Source: Bugulina stolonifera
Lineage: Eukaryota; Bryozoa; Gymnolaemata; Cheilostomatida; Bugulidae
DNA length: 64,000 nucleotides
Assembly: GCA_935421135.1 (NCBI GenBank)
Contig: OW285196.1
Span: 15,063,001-15,127,000 of the forward strand
Direction: 5' to 3'
Shown here one piece after another: positions 34,621-47,800 of the stretch. The notes under the pieces were generated by a model. It ran no database searches and was not told where the DNA came from. It was given only the letters and a program-made list of their open reading frames with translations. The translations under genes and the position numbers were made by a program. Numbering within the stretch: position 1 is the stretch's first letter; each line of letters begins with the position of its first letter.

Positions 34621-37600
34621 GCTAAGCATAGTATAGCAAACTAGTAGCTGTGGTCTAGCATAGTGTAGAGCACTTTAACTGTTCTCATTCGTTGTCTGTT
34701 ACAAGACAATGTCCAACCTAACTAAATGTTCCTTTCCTGTTCCTTTGCTTTTTTGTATTTTGATTTTTCCATGACCAGCGGTTATCTTTATCATGACCAG
34801 CGGTCATCTTTATCATGTACTTACTATTCCCAAGCTCACAGCATATCGTTTTGCAATGTAATATTATACAATATACATTACTAGTCATTAAATATCTAAT
34901 TTTTCTCTGTACATGTACAGTGAACTGTGAGCATAGCCATACATGATTGTACGTGCATATAAAAATACAATGTATATATTGCCAAACCATCAATATTAAA
35001 ATACCATTCTATAGATATACTAGTAGGTCAGATAGAAAATAACAACTTTTTAAGAGCTATTGGGTAAATCCAGTGCCAATTAATGGATCATTAACTACAG
35101 CAATAAAACAGGCCCACTAAGAGAAATATTACCCTGTCTTCTCTCTCATAAAGTTAACGTTTCCTAAATAGTTAGAGAATTAATGGTCAGATGTGCACCT
35201 GATAAAATTATTTCATAGAAAGGGTCATTTGTTCGACAGTTAGCCCATATTTTGGTGGAGTCTTAGTACACACATCTAGTTACTAACTACTACCAGTAGT
35301 ATGGATAGCAGCGTTACGAGTAGTTAGCCATTCGAGTAATTTCAATCCTCAGTTTCCTTTAGGGCGAACCTGCAGCTGTTAAGTAAGAGAATATAAACTT
35401 ATGTCTGGCTATCCACAAAGTGATTGGTTTGCTATAGAATGGATCAGAGGAGTCTCAAGGTTTTTGTATAATAAGCGTGCATATACATATGTGGACACAT
35501 GTACATACAACATGTATACATGTACATATATATTATAATAATTATGTGTATGTAATTATACATATACATTGTACATGCACCATACACATAATATACATGT
35601 ACATGGGTTATACATGTTTATGTTTTACATGTATAATATGTAGCCCACATGTACATCTAAGTGAATTCTATATTCTAAACACATTAATTCTCCTTACAAG
35701 TATTACTGCATGTAGCACCAAATACATGTAGACAAGCAACAAAATTTCTATGCATACAACTACCTTTTGGCATACACATATATGTACATGTATATGCATA
35801 GTACTGCAATATATCGACTTCATGGTTAATTTTCATCAGTTTTGCAACATCCCACATGTTTATTACTAACAGTAATATGTAATAACAATGACCTCTCTAG
35901 AAGAGAGACCTTACTCTACCATGTTATTGGCTTGGTTATGTATTAGTGGTAATTGTAGGTAACAGATGGCACGTACTATGGTTAAACAGTAGATGATATC
36001 ATTATTGATGCATGTGTATTTGGCAAGGTAAGTGTTTGTATCGAGTATGTTTTAGAGGCTATATTATTAAAACTCTCCGAGCGGAAAACATTAGTACATA
36101 TTATAAAAGGCTCTAGAATTTTGCTGAAGACCACAGGCCCCTTCTCAAATTATTATGTTTCTATAACTACTGAATGTGTCTTGGTTGTCATTCCATTACT
36201 CATTCATCACACCCAAAATATCACAAGATGAAAGAGAAATAGTCCAACGTGTTTGTTGTGTTGGTGATATTATGGCATCTAGTGAAGCCAAGTATAATAT
36301 TACCATAGCAAAGCATCCCTTCATCTCACAGCAGCTAGAAGTAACAACAAACATGAATCAATATTGATAGAGCAAATATCCACCATCATATTATTTTCGT
36401 TGATTTTTCGTCCAATATTTGTATGGGCCGGTTAAAGTTGTGAAACCATGTTTGATAGTTCAGCATTTTGTGTCTCATCCGGTGGTTAACCAACCAATCA
36501 GCTCCATGTTTATGCCCCTCCAACATTAAGTGGTAACAGATGTGTTGTGTAAGTTGATGGCGTGTACAAAATAATATTATTGTATAATAATCATTCATTT
36601 CCATGTTTCAAGACACTACACCAACAGTTACATGTGGATGATTTCATGTTCCAAATCGACATTTTTATTGCACAAATCATTTTATTGGACTGAGTGTTTT
36701 CCTAGCTGTGTAAGCTAATCCTCAACAAGTACATTATGTTGTATACAGCATAATAATATCATAATATAGCAATCGTTTGTCTAAGAAGAATTTGTCATCA
36801 TCCCTACACCTGATTACTATATTATTACTATGTAAATTATTCTTGCCATTCTATTGGACAAAGTGTGCCACTGTCTGACCACTTCCCTTTTTCCTGTCTA
36901 CATCATATCCATAACCCACTCTATGGGGTTTTGAATATTGCTATTGTGTCTATTGTCAGACTGTGGTAAAGCAACAGATAGAATTTAGTATGTAGCTAAA
37001 CCACCATGGAGTAGAATATAGATATACCAATCTGTGATTAGATTCAAACAAATGAAGACACACCTACTGTGTAGTTCCATAGATATTGTAAATATTTAAC
37101 TTTTTATGTGATATGCAGTACATACGTATTAATATTGTATTCCGGTAGAAGACCTGACTAGTGTCCAGGAAGGATGGCCACCGTTCACTTCCTGTTCACC
37201 ACAAACGGTTAGACAGTAGATGCATTGGTGGTTCATGAATACGCAGTAGGGAGGGATATACGACTGGCAAGTACAAGGAAGTTATAGTCTAGTAGAACCA
37301 GGTGACACATTGGCTAACAGTATAGTTCTACAACAATGCTTTACATATAGCAGAGGGGTGGAGGGGGTCGGTAGTGAGACTTTTACCAACCAATTCAGAG
37401 ATTAAGGGTTGTGTGTAAGAGAATTTGCTGATAATTTTTACTAATGCATATCTGTCTTTACCAACAAGACTTTTGTCAACTGCTCACACATTGTTAGCTA
37501 TTAGTGTGATTAAAGGCAGCCATTTGCTCTACCAAAGCCGAGTTTAAATCTTTCTACCAAACCACAGTGGGTGGGTAGGTTATATGTGATGTTCATGTCA

Positions 37601-39229
37601 TTTTGCATTTTACAGCTACTGTTTGCTATCTCATTTATATGCAAGTGTATCTACATGCAGTACAGATGAAGGCAGCAGTACAGATGAAGGCAGCGGTTTA
37701 GAATTTTGGGTTGAGGTTGAATTATCACATAATTCAATGTTGGAGAGCAAATAGTGCTTGCTTAGGATTCGCTGCACAAAATATTTACATATTTCAGACA
37801 TAGACCTGATAGCAAGGAAATGTACATGTGGGCTCTCAAATGTTGGTAACTGAGGCTACTATGTACATGTACATATAGCCCTCGTTTACTACTTTCATGT
37901 TGGTAACCGAGGCTACTATCACTTGATCCATCTGACTAATTTATAACAATCATCTGTAAGCTTGGATCTCCACAGATAGTTATTCATTCTAACGGTATGT
38001 AGATGGCTAGTGTATACTGAAGCTGTGTGATCACAGCTGTACCATCTCCCCAAGAGATATAAATATCACATACTCGCCTACTTGGCTACTTTCCCATCTG
38101 TACACTGCATACTTTAAAGCTCAAGTATGCAATTGCACATATTTTCAATAGTGGGATGATTTTAGAGAGATAAAAATAGTGCCAGATTTGGGGATAGCTG
38201 TGCCGTGCCTCCTACACATTGTGTCCAGTGAAACCATGTGACCTGGTAGAACAGTCATGGCCACTCATGGCTGATAGGAAGTGGCACATGCACACTACAG
38301 GTTTGGTTAGTTCTAAAGATGGAGCTCATTCACAGTAGAATAATCAACTCATAACACTTGGTTCATAATTACTACATGTAATATCTATAATAATTATTTT
38401 CAGTCTGTTGAATGAAATGAGATAATTGTATTTTGATTGTACTAGTGTGAAATATGCACATGTGCATGTGTATTGTAGTGTCTCTGATTGGCTAGATCTA
38501 AACAAAATAGTCTTTCAAGTATCTGGTATCATTGTACACATAATACAGTACTTGCCTAAAGCAACTGCAGCCAAATTTGCATGTGCCCATTCATTGAAGA
38601 AAATAATTTCTCCTCGTGAAATTTTCAAAGATCTATATTTTGACGATAAAGTTTAACTCCAAGAACCTCAAGCATACTATATGGATACAGCCTTGCTATA
38701 CATTAAAAGCATAAGTAAAGTAAATATAATGTAATCATAGAGGAGTTATGATCCTCTTCACAAAGCTGCATGAACAGGGAATTCTTAACAAGATATCAGC
38801 GTGTGTCCAGGACTTTCTGCTCAGAGTAAAGCTGGGTATAAAGAACTAACTGATGAGGATCAAAGAACCATCTATTGAGAAAAGGAACTCCCTCTCTATG
38901 CTATGCTTGTACTACTAAATATACAGCCATGATCAGACAACTTCTAAACAGCTTTACTTGAGCTGAATTTATGCATTTTAAAGTTCATTTAAACATACAC
39001 TTTTAATATCTGAACCCATATTAGTACAGCAGATACTTTATATGGTTGCAGATTCAAACAGAAGTGTGTTACATTGTGTATTTTCAAGCTCTATTAGAAT
39101 TGGTAGCATTTGGCACTGATTGATGCCTACACAATGTGAGTCAATATTGTTAATATGTTACCTTAGAGTTAATAACTTCAGTATAATTTTAATTTGCTGA
39201 AACAATCACCAAATATGTCAGTATGTTGA

Positions 39230-39270
39230 CCAGTATGTGGTGGGTGTATTATACACCCACCACATACTGG
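39230..39270. repeat. Perfect hairpin, 19-bp arms, 3-nt loop
   Basis: The left arm begins CCAGTATGTGGTGGGTGTA; the right arm is its exact reverse complement after TTA. It is not next to a recognised gene end. Confidence 0.9.
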
Positions 39271-39988
39271 TATACATACACATGTATATCTCATGTACAT
39301 GTAATAGGAAGAGGTGTGTACGAGTATGTGTAGGCTGGAGTTCACCCCATAGTAAATTCCTAATTAATCAAAACAAGGCATTGAAATACATTGATCAGAA
39401 TAACGTTTGTCCAGGTTTGGTCTCATATGTAGAGTTGTCCTCTCTGTCAGGGACCTTCAGGAAACACTAATAGTGACGTGTACAGCTGAGGTAGAGCAGA
39501 ACTCAAGTACTACAGTCTAATGTGTACATTTACATTATCACTATGTGAGCTATAGTGGATATGGTATTTGTATAATATACATGTACAACACTACTGCTGC
39601 ACTAACTAGCCATATTTCTGCTAACATGGTCCACCCCACTAAGTGGTGTTAGCAATATCTAGTCAAAGGAGGATTACTCCTACAAATATCTGACAGTTCT
39701 AGGCTGCTCAGACTAAACAGTGTTATGTTTCAAAATTAAACCTTAGCTGGTTTATTTCACTCTAATGTCTTTGGAATTAGCATCATTTTACCCTATTTTA
39801 TCAAAGGAAGTTGTCAAGTAGACTGTGTTTACCATGCATGTAGATACAATATGGCCAGGGAGGGACTGTCACCCTTATAGTGTAGCTAAACATGACTGTA
39901 CATGTACTTGAAGTGGTGGAACAACAATATGAATTTTGAAAATATAATGTGATTAGGTATAGATAGGTAAAATTATAGACTGTGCTTA

Positions 39989-41253
39989 CATGGGCGGATT
40001 TACTGTAGGTCGCCAGGGTCTCGCGACCCCCCTTTTATTTGCAGAAAAAAATTTGAAATTGATTGATTTTTGGCCGTATTCAAGGATTTTCCCATTTAGA
40101 AAGTTTTCTATGGAGGTCGCCATGATTTCCATAGTAACTTATTAGGATCGCAGTAAATGTAGCTTAAGTTTCATATTCCTGCATGTAACTCTTAGGTAGA
40201 TCAGCAAAGTCAATTGATTGTGCTATCAATAAACTTCTTGTAGACATTCTTGTTTACTGTACAGTCAAAGTTTCCTTGGCTAAATCACTGAATGAATCGG
40301 TGATTGCTTAAAAAATTAATCAAAATAATTCTAATAATATCACCTTTACATTTTCTAGAAAGAGTTTATTGTAGGCCTACCACTTTGCATTTTAGCAAAG
40401 TAAATTCTCTTTTCCTGTTTTGTCTTGGGTAATTTCCTAGATTAGGGGAAAATAGGAACTATCACTCAGAGTAGAGTTACGAATATTCAATATTATATTT
40501 CGTTATTATATTATGATTATTTGAATTTTCTTAGATCCCAGATTCGAGATTCAGATTGGGGGAAAAGAGGAACTATCAGTCAGAGTTATGAATATATGAA
40601 TTTTCAATTTAGTTTTTAATTAACAACAGAACATCATAAACATTATGATTATCTTATGAATAATAATCCTAATGTTGCTTACAATGATTGCCTTTTTAAA
40701 ATATAATTTATAAATGATTATAATTTTAAAATATTAAATTAATGAAATATAGATAATAATTATTTACATTTTATTAATTCAATATATGAAAATTATAATC
40801 ATTTAGGTTGTCATTTTCTTGTTTTGTAATGCAGCCTAAACAATATTGTTGATGTTATAACTATTAATTGTATGAATTTTTGTATAAAGAATTATTTAAT
40901 ATCATATCTATTAATTACTATCAAATGCAGTCTTTAGTTTTTCATAGCATGACTCTCTGCCTCCAGCGTCCAAGGGTGAGAGTTTTCCCAAGGCTTGAAA
41001 TCCCCCTGCACAAAGGATCCTCTTCATGTTTTAGTCTTTGGTTTCAAGTTTTCATGGTCTCTATGAAGCCTAAAAAGCTTCGGCGGCCGGGGCTCCGCCC
41101 CGGACCTCGTTGGGGGGCTTACAGCGCCCCCCCAAACCCCCCAGCTGTTGGTCTCGGGCGCTTCGCGCCCTCGGCTCGGGTGCTGCGCACCCTCAATAAA
41201 TTTCCTTGGTGGGCAGGAGACCCCCCTTTCTGAAAGTTGAAAATCCGCCCCTG
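39989..41253. mobile_element. Non-autonomous TIR element (~1265 bp) with GC-rich core
   Basis: The left end CATGGGCGGATTT and the right end AAATCCGCCCCTG are terminal inverted repeats with one mismatch, flanked by GCTTA on both sides (39984-39988 and 41254-41258). The interior is AT-rich except a very GC-rich stretch at 41070-41190 with nested hairpins (CCGGGGCTCCGCCCCGG, GGGCGCTTCGCGCCC). No transposase ORF was seen. The TIR resembles hAT-like cut-and-paste elements, but a 5-bp duplication is not the usual 8, so the superfamily is left open. Confidence 0.65.
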
Positions 41254-41258
41254 GCTTA

Positions 41259-44200
41259 CAGAAATTTGGTTAGCTTCATACCAGTTAAAATAAAAGACAA
41301 ACAAAATGCTTGAACAAATTTACTAGCTTCATGCATTACAATATTTACAGTTCACATCCAATCTTGAGGTTTGTAACTCATGAGCTAATTGTCAGTAATA
41401 ATTTAAACACCTGAGTAGTTGCTATAAAGCTCTGCTTCTGCTTAGATATAACAGAGCTACAGTATATGTCCACATTCAGATCTCTGTTACCATTGTCGAC
41501 ATCTAACATGATTGACAGATTACTGTACATGTCTTATTGGAATACTACAGTAATTGCTAAGACAATATAGCACTACATTTTATTTAATAACCCACTCCTC
41601 TTTATTATGTTGGTTTCCATGGTAACCACTACAAACAAATTACTATTAGCTTGCACTCTAGTTGTGATGTCATAGCATGTATTATTCATCTTTCATGTCT
41701 TATGTGGTACAATCTATATAATATTTTTATGCAATAGTATTACACACACACGCACTGTTTGTGTACATCCTGGGGGTGTTTTCTAAATTGATTAACAATT
41801 GGTAATATGATAAATTTTTAGCTCTGGAGCTAACCAAAGCTGTCCCACGTCTAAGGTGATTATTTTTGTATTCTAGAATGACTCACAACTGCTGAAGAAA
41901 TGATAATAATGTGCAAGAAGTTATAGGATATACCTATTTGTGGCACACTTGGCTTGCTTTCCCTATGTATCGTCTTTGTCTCTCAGTCTGTCAGGTTAGC
42001 GAAAGGTCAAGTATACTAGACCAATAGAAATCTCTACTCACCGGGCCAATTTGAAGCATCGATATTTTGGGTAAATTCCTGTGTTTTTGATGTTTCAAAC
42101 AGCCCAACTATTACAGGTTGAGTTAAAGATAAATTGTATATGGATGATTATGTATTCATATTTTCCTGAGTTTCAGCAATATTTCTGATTTACTGATTGT
42201 AATATTAGGCTATTAATCACCCTACATATTATTCTACTAAAAATTTGAAACAAAATAAAAGTTGTTTTTGCAAAATGCATGAATTTTACCTCAATAATCT
42301 TCTTTTTAGTATTTGAACCAATAATTATACCAACCAATCATTATAGCATGTAGAAATTGTTATACTATACATGACAGCACATGTAGTCACTAAGGTTCCA
42401 CTCATTAAAGAGTTCACTGTTTATAGCACAACCAGAGACACTCTGTGGCTACTGTAAACACCACACTAATATTATGCTACACGTGGATTATTCTAGAACA
42501 TGGGACTGAAATACATGTACAATGTAGTAAATAAATTCTGAATTTGGTTGTCAATTTAGCATCCTAGTCTGTGTTTTCATCACAAGATAGCCTGTGCTGC
42601 TATGGCGAGATAGACATTATCCCATTTAAAGCCTAATAGCCTTCGATAGCTTGCCTCAACATACCTGTACAGGTCTCAATTTTGACCACTTACTCCACCT
42701 TGTCAAATGTACATGTGCAAACCAAATTACAACATATCCACATGCAATTCAATGTCAACCTTGTGCACTGCCCATAATCGGCAGCCTTCTCTGATTTTAG
42801 CTGGAGTCACATTCTATGTATGAATACATGTTACCTGCTGGCAGTAGGTCAGTATACAAGTAATTCCTTCTGTAGATTTATGAGTTTGGGTATTACATAC
42901 ATTGTACATTGTAAATATGATTAGCTGAATAATATGAATAACACATCCATACATATCTCAAGGATTAGAGGCTGTATTACATAGTATAAAGTGTTTCATA
43001 CAGCCATGTATATGTTACATGCAGGTAAAAAATAACACACTACTGTGAGGAAATAGTGGTGAAACCATTGTGTAATATATCTCTACCATGCTCTTGAGGT
43101 TACATCTTATGTCATACCAGTAAATTCATCTGCCTACATAAATAATTGTAGCCGCAAAGCGTGTATTTGTTAGGAACGATGTCCTTCAGTGAGTTATGGT
43201 TCACTGACTACAAGAATTAATGTCTAGTCCTTCCTTTGCACTCAATGTTAAGCAGGTCTTGTATATTCATCAGTAAGATGGACTATATGAAGTAATGAAA
43301 TAATATACTATAGTATTACATTAGTTTCATGTACATAATATAACTACAATATACATGTAGTTATGTAAGATGTGAGATTATTTGTGAATACTTTGCAAGC
43401 CAATAGTTAGAGGACTGGTCCACATCAGAATCATTGTGGGTCCACATCCCACTACTTTATATTTCATATGTACTTACTCTGAGTACAAGAATTAAAGTAT
43501 ACAAGTAAGTCTGGGTAGAATACAACAACTCTGTAAACAAAATTGCCTGCAGACTTGACCTGCAGACTTGACCTGCATACTTGACCTGCATACTTGACCT
43601 GCAGACACTTGACCTGCTGTTGGAACATATGTACCTCTTGCACACTGTGCAAATTTTCTTTTGTGCTGGTGGACAGAAATCTAGGCTGAAAATCTTAGAG
43701 AGAATCTTCCCAGACAGACGCTCTCAGGTGTTTCCAGCAAGGTGACCAGTACAATTAATTTTGTAAATTAAAAAAAAGATGAGAATCAACTAGAATTTCA
43801 AAGAGGAGTCCAGCCCCACCCCCTCTTTTTTATAACAACCAATGTTTATATAAGACAAACAATTTCAAACAGTATCCAGGCTAACATGGCTGGATACTAC
43901 ACAAGAATCAAAGCTACATTGCATGGTGTGTACATCATAGCTGCACCCACAGCTATGGCTTCCACACTATGTTTGCAAGGTATACTAATAAAATGACAGC
44001 AGGATGATCTACATGCTCTATAAGTTGATGCTCCCCCCCCCCCATAACATTACTCAGTCAAAAGGCGAACAGTGGTTTGCTAAAGCATCTATAGGTGTAC
44101 ATATCATATGATATGTGTTACTGTATACACATTGCAGGAACAGAAATCTGTCTTTAGCTGGTAGAGTAGTAAAAACACAGGAGATGATTCTCCCACCATA

Positions 44201-44356
44201 TGCAGAGAGATGACCAATATTGTACCATATTCTATTTACAGATGCCTAATCCATGTGCGTACAGCAGATAATCGACGAATCATGTTATTTATTAATTATC
44301 AACGGAACAAACTGTGGCGTATGATACAGAACTTGTTGTCAAATCAGAGTCTAGCC
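41259..44356. other. Right part of the MC4-MC5 spacer
   Basis: No gene was seen. A short CAGACTTGACCTG-type tandem repeat lies at 43550-43620 (about five units). Confidence 0.5.
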
Positions 44357-44604
44357 TTCTCTCACGGTGACAGATTTGATTGATGATGGAATATTGCAAT
44401 GGTGAGTGACGCACACATACATACATACTATGTATCACACTACTGCGTGCATCTGATCTGCAGGTATAAATACTTACATCTCACATATCTGCCTCACTCT
44501 TCAGCTGGTCTGCTCCTTGGGATCACTGATATAATATTACTTACTTTATGTACATATAAATTTGGTTAACAGTATATTATCTGTTATTGCTTCACTCCTC
44601 AAGG
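44357..44604 (+). promoter_or_regulatory. MC5 promoter block with TATAAATA
   Basis: TATAAATA at 44465-44472 lies about 140 bp before a donor (CTCCTCAAG|GTAAGT at 44603/44604), so a 5'UTR exon of roughly 44497-44603 is likely. The whole block is an inverted near-copy of 33467-33715 upstream of MC4. Confidence 0.7.
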
Positions 44605-44885
44605 TAAGTCCATAATTACAATATTATACATGTAGCTATTATTACTTTTAATCGACTCATCCCTGGAAAATCAACCTTTGCTAAAAAAATTACTTTCCAC
44701 ATTTTTTCAACCGGCTTTTTGGATGACATCCATTTTAATCTGTTAGTAAAAATTAACCACCATTAGTAAAATTCATTTGTCCATAACCTTTTACACATTA
44801 CCATGCTTTAATTATGCATATGGCCCCTTGTCTTGTTCTGTTACTACTGTATTCCATGTTGTATAGCTATTGATGTCATTTATAG

Positions 44886-47800
44886 ATGGAGGGAAAAGAA
44901 GAAGTTAGATGTCCAAACAGATCTGTTATCAGAGCTCACAGTTTTGGAATCATCTCCCTTGCTATGTTCTTTGTTGGACTGGTAGTAGTCAATGTAATTG
45001 CATATCATCATTTACACAGGGTAAGAGACTAGTGTTTAATGCTTCAATTTTAATTCACTAACACACTGATGTGTTAAACTTGTCATGAACGGTGCTACCA
45101 AACCTCATAAGCTTGTAGGCGAAAAAGAAGGATACAGACAGATGTGCCCTACTGTTTAAATACGCAGAGATTAAATGAATGACATTCAAATAAATATTAT
45201 ACAGTACATTCTTTTTTATTCCAGGAGACAGATGAGTTAAGAAAATCTGTTTATGAATTCCAGCTGACCAGTGGAAATCACCAGGTAAGGATCTACGTAT
45301 AATAAGTGATAACACAGTTGTTACATATGCCATTTACATGACTAGTGCCTCTGTAATATCTGTATATAATAATAAGAATTTGGAACAATATAATTTTGTT
45401 ACTCTTGAGCTTTTGGGTTTGATACAAGTAAATGATTATTCCATGTACATCATTTTCATAAAACAGTTATGCGGCTGTTAGTAATACATTGATAGTTATA
45501 CGGCTGTTAGTAATACATTGATAGTTATATGGCTGTTAGTAATACATTGATAGTTATACGACTGTTAGTAATACATTGATAGTTATACGGCTGTTAGTAA
45601 TACATTGATAGTTATACGGCTGTTAGTAATACATTGGTAGTTATACGGCTGTTAGGAATACATTGATAGTTATACGGCTGTTAGTAATACATTGGTAGTT
45701 ATACGGCTGTTAGTAATACATTGATAGTTATACGGCTGTTAGTAATACATTGATAGTTATACGGCTGTTAGTAATACATTGGTTATGTATGTTTATCAGC
45801 GGACTAAAAGAAGTGCTGACTACGGTAGTTATGGATACGGAGGAGGAAGACAAACCACCACAGAATCTGCAGCTTGTACCTGCCCACCAGGTCCAAGAGG
45901 TCTCACAGGACTACCTGGACCTAAGGGTGAGAAAGGAGACTCAGGGGCAGATGGAGTTGGACATCCTGGTGCTAAGGGAGAGAAGGGAGACACTGGAGCA
46001 CCCGGTGTAAACGGTGTTGATGGACTTCCAGGTACAGTGGGTGCCACCGGCGCAGCTGGACAGCAAGGTATGGCTGGTTATCCTGGTGCTACAGGAGCCA
46101 CAGGAGTGACTGGAAATGACGGTACTGTTGGTACACCAGGGGCTAAGGGAATGAAGGGAGAGATTGGTGAAAGAGGATATAGCGGTGCGCCGGGTAAAGA
46201 TGGTTATGATGGAAGTAAGGGAGAGCCTGGTACACAGGGAAAAACTGGGATGCCAGGAGCACCAGGTCTGAAGGGTGAACAAGGAGAAATTGGGCAAGCT
46301 GGATATGTAGGTCATGATGGGTACAATGGTAAGGATGGTGAGCCAGGCGTGCCAGGAACCGATGGTACACCCGGAGCACCAGGAAAAGATGGAGCACCAG
46401 GAATGAAAGGAGAGCGAGGAGATACAGGATACAATGGAGAGCAAGGAGCACCAGGACTACCTGGAAAAGATGGATATTCAGGTGTTGATGGAGCACCAGG
46501 AGCACCAGGTATGAAGGGTGATCAGGGGGAAAGAGGAGCCACCGGCTATGCTGGAGAAGCAGGTGAAACAGGACTTCCTGGAGAACCAGGAATAGATGGA
46601 GTTGATGGTAAAGATGGAATTAATGGTGCTCCAGGCATGAAGGGAGACCAGGGAGCTCCAGGAGAGACTGGAGCTAGAGGTAAAGACGGATACAACGGTG
46701 TTGATGGCAAACCTGGTTCTCCGGGAGAGAGAGGAGAAGCAGGATATCCAGGTTCAGTTGGAGCCACCGGAGCTCCAGGATTGGTTGGTGAACCAGGGCT
46801 GAGGGGTGAAACAGGTGCTCCAGGAAAAGATGGATATAATGGAGAACCAGGAGCTGATGGAGCACCAGGGAAAGACGGAGCACAAGGTTATCCTGGTGAT
46901 GATGGAGCCCCAGGAGTACCAGGACCTCAAGGTGTACCCGGTGAAAAGGGTTCTTCTGGTAAGAATGGAGCACCAGGTGCTCCAGGTGTTGATGGCATCA
47001 ATGGGCAAGATGGATATAACGGTAAGGATGGTCTGCCAGGAGCACCAGGAATGAAGGGAGAGCCAGGTGTAGCCGGACAACCAGGAGAGACTGGAGCCAA
47101 AGGTAAAGATGGTTATAACGGCCTGAATGGTGAAGCAGGTGCCCCAGGAGAGAGAGGTGAAACCGGATATCCAGGTACTGATGGGCTACCTGGTGCACCA
47201 GGCATGAAAGGAGACAGAGGGGATGCTGGAATGACAGGAGCTCCTGGAAATGACGGATACAATGGTGAGAAAGGAGAAGCCGGTGTCCCAGGATTGGATG
47301 GTAATCCAGGAAATCCAGGTTTGGATGGTGTACCAGGACAAGATGGCGAGAGAGGGGAGAAAGGAGAAAATGGTGCTCCAGGATTAAATGGGTACAATGG
47401 CAAGGATGGAGAAAGAGGTGCACCAGGTACTGATGGAATGCCCGGTGAACCTGGTGAAAACGGTGCTACCGGTGAACCTGGTATCCAAGGTAAACCAGGA
47501 GTAGATGGAGAGACCGGAGCACGAGGAATGAAAGGAGATGCTGGGATGAGAGGTGAGACAGGATACCCTGGAGCACCTGGTCAAGATGGATACAATGGTA
47601 AAGATGGCGAACCTGGTCTCCCAGGTGCTGACGGAGACATTGGAATGCCTGGCATGAGAGGCGAGCCTGGTATGAAAGGAGAAAGTGGCGTCCCAGGCGC
47701 AACAGGTGAACCTGGTGCTAAAGGATATGATGGAACAAATGGCATGCCGGGAAAAGATGGTAAAGACGGCGCACCAGGTGCTCCTGGAATGAAGGGAGAA

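Larger units (their letters stand above)
33720..39988. other. Left part of the MC4-MC5 spacer, no gene seen
   Basis: More than 6 kb without a convincing exon. The open frames are short and lack splice support or family features. Apart from the 26-bp minisatellite it holds AC/ATGTAC-rich tracts (35480-35640) and the perfect hairpin at 39230-39270. Confidence 0.5.

Noticed and set aside
40868..41233. 121-codon open frame in the TIR element
   Set aside because: It spans AT-rich and GC-hairpin sequence, has no transposase motifs and no splice support.
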